DNA of 6,505 nt from positions 1-6,505 of the forward strand of contig JAJRTI010000110.1 of NCBI GenBank assembly GCA_024278415.1, written 5' to 3'. Positions 4,793-6,505 of this stretch are shown piece by piece. Source of the stretch: Planctomycetota bacterium. GTDB lineage: Bacteria > Planctomycetota > Brocadiia > JAJRTI01. Each line of letters opens with the position of its first letter. Within the stretch, counting starts at the first letter, position 1. The position numbers were made by a program, and so were the translations under genes. The notes under the pieces are model-generated. The model saw only the letters and a list, made by a program, of their open reading frames with translations, did not search any database and had not been told where the DNA came from.

Positions 4793-6319
4793 ATGAACAT
4801 GAGCACCCCAGTCACCGTTGACCCTATGGATCAGTTCAATCAGGAACTGGTCGCGAACGTGCATCCCCCGGACTGGGCCAACCCCGCGCCGGCGGAGCGC
4901 TACAACCTCGTCGTTGTGGGCGGGGGGCCGGCCGGCCTTGTCGCTGCGCTCGGCGCGGCGGGGCTCGGCGCCAAGGTCGCGCTCGTGGAGAAGCACCTCA
5001 TCGGCGGCGACTGCCTCAACTTGGGCTGCGTGCCGTCGAAGAGCATGATCCGCTCCGCACGCGCCGCGGCCGAGATCGTGCGCGCCGGCGGATTGGGCAT
5101 CCGCGTGCCCGAAGGGGTCCAGGTCGACTTCCCGGCGGTCATGGAGCGCGTCCGCCGGCTGCGCGCCAAGGTCAGCCACCACGATTCGGCCGCGCGCTTG
5201 CGCGACGACGGCATGGATGTGTTCCTCGGCGAGGGCAGGTTCACAAGTGGGGATACGTTCACGGTCGGCGAAGCGAAGCTGCGCTTCTCGAAGGCCGTCA
5301 TTGCGACCGGCGCCCGCGCGTGGCTGCCGCCTCTGGAGGGGTTGCACGAGGCCGGCTTCCTCACGAACGAAACCGTGTTCACGATCACCGTGCAGCCGAA
5401 GCGGCTCGCGGTCTTCGGCGCGGGGCCGATCGGCTGCGAATTGGCGCAAGTCTTTCAGCGTCTGGGCACGCAAGTCCACATCCTCAACCGCTCGGAGCGC
5501 ATGCTGCCACGGGAGGATCCCGAAGCCGCTGCGCTGCTCTACGAGATCTTCCAAAACGAGGGCATCGACGTGCGGCTCGCCGCGGAGGTCACGCGCATCA
5601 CTACGAGCGACCAAGGCAAGCACGTGCACTTCCGCGCGCAGGGCCAGGACGCGTGCGTCGTCGTGGACGAGATCCTCGTCGGCGCGGGCCGCCGGCCCAA
5701 CGTGAACGGCCTCGGCCTCGAAACGGTCGGCGTCGAGTACGACGAAGTCCGAGGCGTGAAGGTGGACGACCGCCTGCGGACCACGAACCCGCGCATCTAC
5801 GCGGTGGGCGACGTGTGCATGAAGCACAAGTTCACCCACGCCGCGGACGCGGCCGCGCGCATCGTCATCCAAAACGCGCTCTTCTGGGGGCGCAAGAAGC
5901 TGAGCGCGCTCACCATGCCCTGGTGCACGTACACCGAGCCCGAGATCGCGCACGTGGGCCTCCACGAGCACGAAGCGCAGGAGCAAGGCATCGAGACCGA
6001 GACGTTCCGCAAGGACATGGCCGACGTGGACCGGGCGATCTGCGACGGGGAGGAGCGCGGCTTCGTCAAGGTGCTGGTGAAGAAAGGCACGGGCCGCATC
6101 CTCGGCGCGACCATCGTCGCCACGCACGCCGGGGAGATCATCAACGAGGTCTCCTTGGCCATCGTGCACGGCATCGGGCTCGGCTCTATTGGCAACTTGA
6201 TCCACCCCTACCCCACGCAGGCGGCAGGCATCAAGCAAGCCGCCGGCGCCTACACCCGCACGCGCCTGACGCCGATGCTCAAGAAGGTCTTCAACAAGCT
6301 CATGGCCTGGCAGCGGTGA
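4793..6319 (+). CDS. MerA-like FAD-dependent pyridine nucleotide-disulfide oxidoreductase
   Basis: This 508-residue cytoplasmic flavoenzyme belongs to the class I disulfide reductase family (relatives: lipoamide dehydrogenase, glutathione reductase, mercuric reductase). AAGGAGG at 4782-4788 serves the ATG at 4793 (4-nt gap) or a second in-frame ATG at 4799 (10-nt gap). Domains in order: FAD-binding GGGPAG at 43-48, redox disulfide GGDCLNLGC with Cys74 and Cys79, an ATGARAWLPP segment at 171-180, NAD(P)-binding GAGPIG at 209-214, the second FAD motif YAVGD at 336-340, and a C-terminal dimerisation domain from about 375. In the HPYPT motif (471-475) Tyr473 stands where lipoamide dehydrogenase and glutathione reductase have the catalytic His, as in MerA. 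The N-terminal mercury-binding domain and the C-terminal vicinal cysteines of MerA are both absent, so mercury reduction is unlikely. Electrons probably pass from NAD(P)H to an unknown disulfide or other acceptor. Residues 1-35 are an extension before the FAD domain. Confidence 0.93.
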   Translation: MNMSTPVTVDPMDQFNQELVANVHPPDWANPAPAERYNLVVVGGGPAGLVAALGAAGLGAKVALVEKHLIGGDCLNLGCVPSKSMIRSARAAAEIVRAGGLGIRVPEGVQVDFPAVMERVRRLRAKVSHHDSAARLRDDGMDVFLGEGRFTSGDTFTVGEAKLRFSKAVIATGARAWLPPLEGLHEAGFLTNETVFTITVQPKRLAVFGAGPIGCELAQVFQRLGTQVHILNRSERMLPREDPEAAALLYEIFQNEGIDVRLAAEVTRITTSDQGKHVHFRAQGQDACVVVDEILVGAGRRPNVNGLGLETVGVEYDEVRGVKVDDRLRTTNPRIYAVGDVCMKHKFTHAADAAARIVIQNALFWGRKKLSALTMPWCTYTEPEIAHVGLHEHEAQEQGIETETFRKDMADVDRAICDGEERGFVKVLVKKGTGRILGATIVATHAGEIINEVSLAIVHGIGLGSIGNLIHPYPTQAAGIKQAAGAYTRTRLTPMLKKVFNKLMAWQR

Positions 6320-6331
6320 GGTGTGGCGGAT

Positions 6332-6367
6332 ATGGTTAATGGTTTGATGGCTGATGGTTGATGGGGG
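6332..6367. repeat. Degenerate ATGG-type heptamer repeat
   Basis: Successive units ATGGTTA, ATGGTTTG, ATGGCTG, ATGGTTG and ATGGGGG are spaced 7 bp apart (one is 8). The tract starts 12 bp after the MerA-like stop codon. It has no terminator character and no coding potential. Confidence 0.65.
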
Positions 6368-6371
6368 ACAC

Positions 6372-6420
6372 GCTCAGTGCTCAGTGCTCAGTGCTCAATG
6401 ACCAATGACCAATGACCAAT
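6372..6420. repeat. Compound heptamer tandem repeat
   Basis: Three perfect GCTCAGT units (6372-6392), one hybrid GCTCAAT (6393-6399) and three perfect GACCAAT units (6400-6420) run without a gap: seven units of exactly 7 bp. The hybrid unit joins the two families like a recombination or slippage product. ATG codons occur at 6398, 6405, 6412 and 6419, one per 7 bp and therefore in rotating frames. The tract overlaps the possible start of the gene at the right edge. Confidence 0.92.
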
Positions 6421-6505
6421 GACGACCGCCAACAGATCGAAGAGTCGTCGCCCGCGAAGAGCATGACGAGGCGGCACGCCTGGTGGGTGAGCCTTGGCCT
6501 CGCGC
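6412..6505 (+). CDS. 5' end of a possible membrane or exported protein (cut by window edge)
   Basis: A frame open to the end of the window starts at the ATG at 6412, inside the last GACCAAT repeat, or at a second in-frame ATG at 6463. From 6463 it reads MTRRHAWWVSLGLA, which is a positively charged start leading into a hydrophobic stretch, as in a signal peptide or first membrane helix. The 17 codons before that are polar and acidic (MTNDDRQQ...). Neither start has a good Shine-Dalgarno; GAAGAG at 6456-6461 is too close to 6463 to be convincing. The family cannot be recognised from 31 codons, and the frame may be chance. Confidence 0.4.
   Translation, partial: MTNDDRQQIEESSPAKSMTRRHAWWVSLGLA

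Noticed and set aside
4709..6238. 509-codon open frame on the minus strand, opposite the MerA-like gene
   Set aside because: It is the antisense shadow of a clearly recognisable flavoenzyme; its translation is low-complexity in His, Asp, Arg and Ala and shows no domain. Long antisense frames are expected in GC-rich genes.
4793..6319. Assignment as merA or lpd
   Set aside because: The mercury-binding cysteines of MerA and the catalytic His of lipoamide dehydrogenase are both missing, so no gene symbol is justified.
6372..6420. Heptamer array as a CRISPR array
   Set aside because: Units are 7 bp with no spacers; this is a simple tandem repeat.

Overview
The window is GC-rich bacterial DNA with five complete genes, all on the plus strand, and probably the first codons of a sixth at the right edge. 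An N-terminal lipoprotein signal and a cleavable signal peptide point to a Gram-negative-type (diderm) cell envelope. The genes are separated by unusually repeat-rich spacers: inverted hairpin elements, 7-bp tandem repeats and a terminal-inverted-repeat element. High GC, this style of intergenic repeat and the DUF547 / TVP38 / MerA-like gene set suggest Planctomycetota or a related, perhaps uncultivated, phylum. That placement is inference; no rRNA or other marker gene is present.

Layout. Bases 1-340 are non-coding and hold a good sigma70-type promoter (TTGACA-N17-CAGAAT) and a strong RBS for gene 1. Gene 1 (341-958) is an alanine-rich coiled-coil lipoprotein that resembles Braun-type lipoproteins in architecture, followed by a clear intrinsic terminator (1013-1050). 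Bases 1051-1407 are non-coding with a 7-bp-repeat palindrome. Gene 2 (1408-2286) is a membrane di-iron hydroxylase of the sterol desaturase / fatty acid hydroxylase superfamily. Gene 3 (2336-3181) follows after 49 bp and is a secreted DUF547 protein. Bases 3182-3563 carry two diverged copies of one hairpin repeat in opposite orientation. Gene 4 (3564-4370) is a TVP38/TMEM64 (VTT/SNARE-assoc) membrane protein. Bases 4371-4792 hold a roughly 255-bp MITE-like element with matching terminal inverted repeats and a candidate 9-bp target duplication, then a perfect 24-bp inverted repeat. Gene 5 (4793-6319) is a MerA-like FAD/NAD(P) disulfide oxidoreductase. Bases 6332-6420 are heptamer tandem repeats, and an open frame starting within or just after them runs off the right end.

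How the genes may work together. Genes 3-5 form a set (exported DUF547 protein, TVP38 membrane protein, MerA-like flavoenzyme) that I recall as a recurring bacterial neighbourhood. The sterol-desaturase-type enzyme may belong to the same unit, since it sits directly upstream of the DUF547 gene. The substrate of the set cannot be read from sequence. The MerA-like enzyme lacks the mercury-handling cysteines, so mercury detoxification is unlikely. Gene 1 has its own promoter and terminator and is probably independent.
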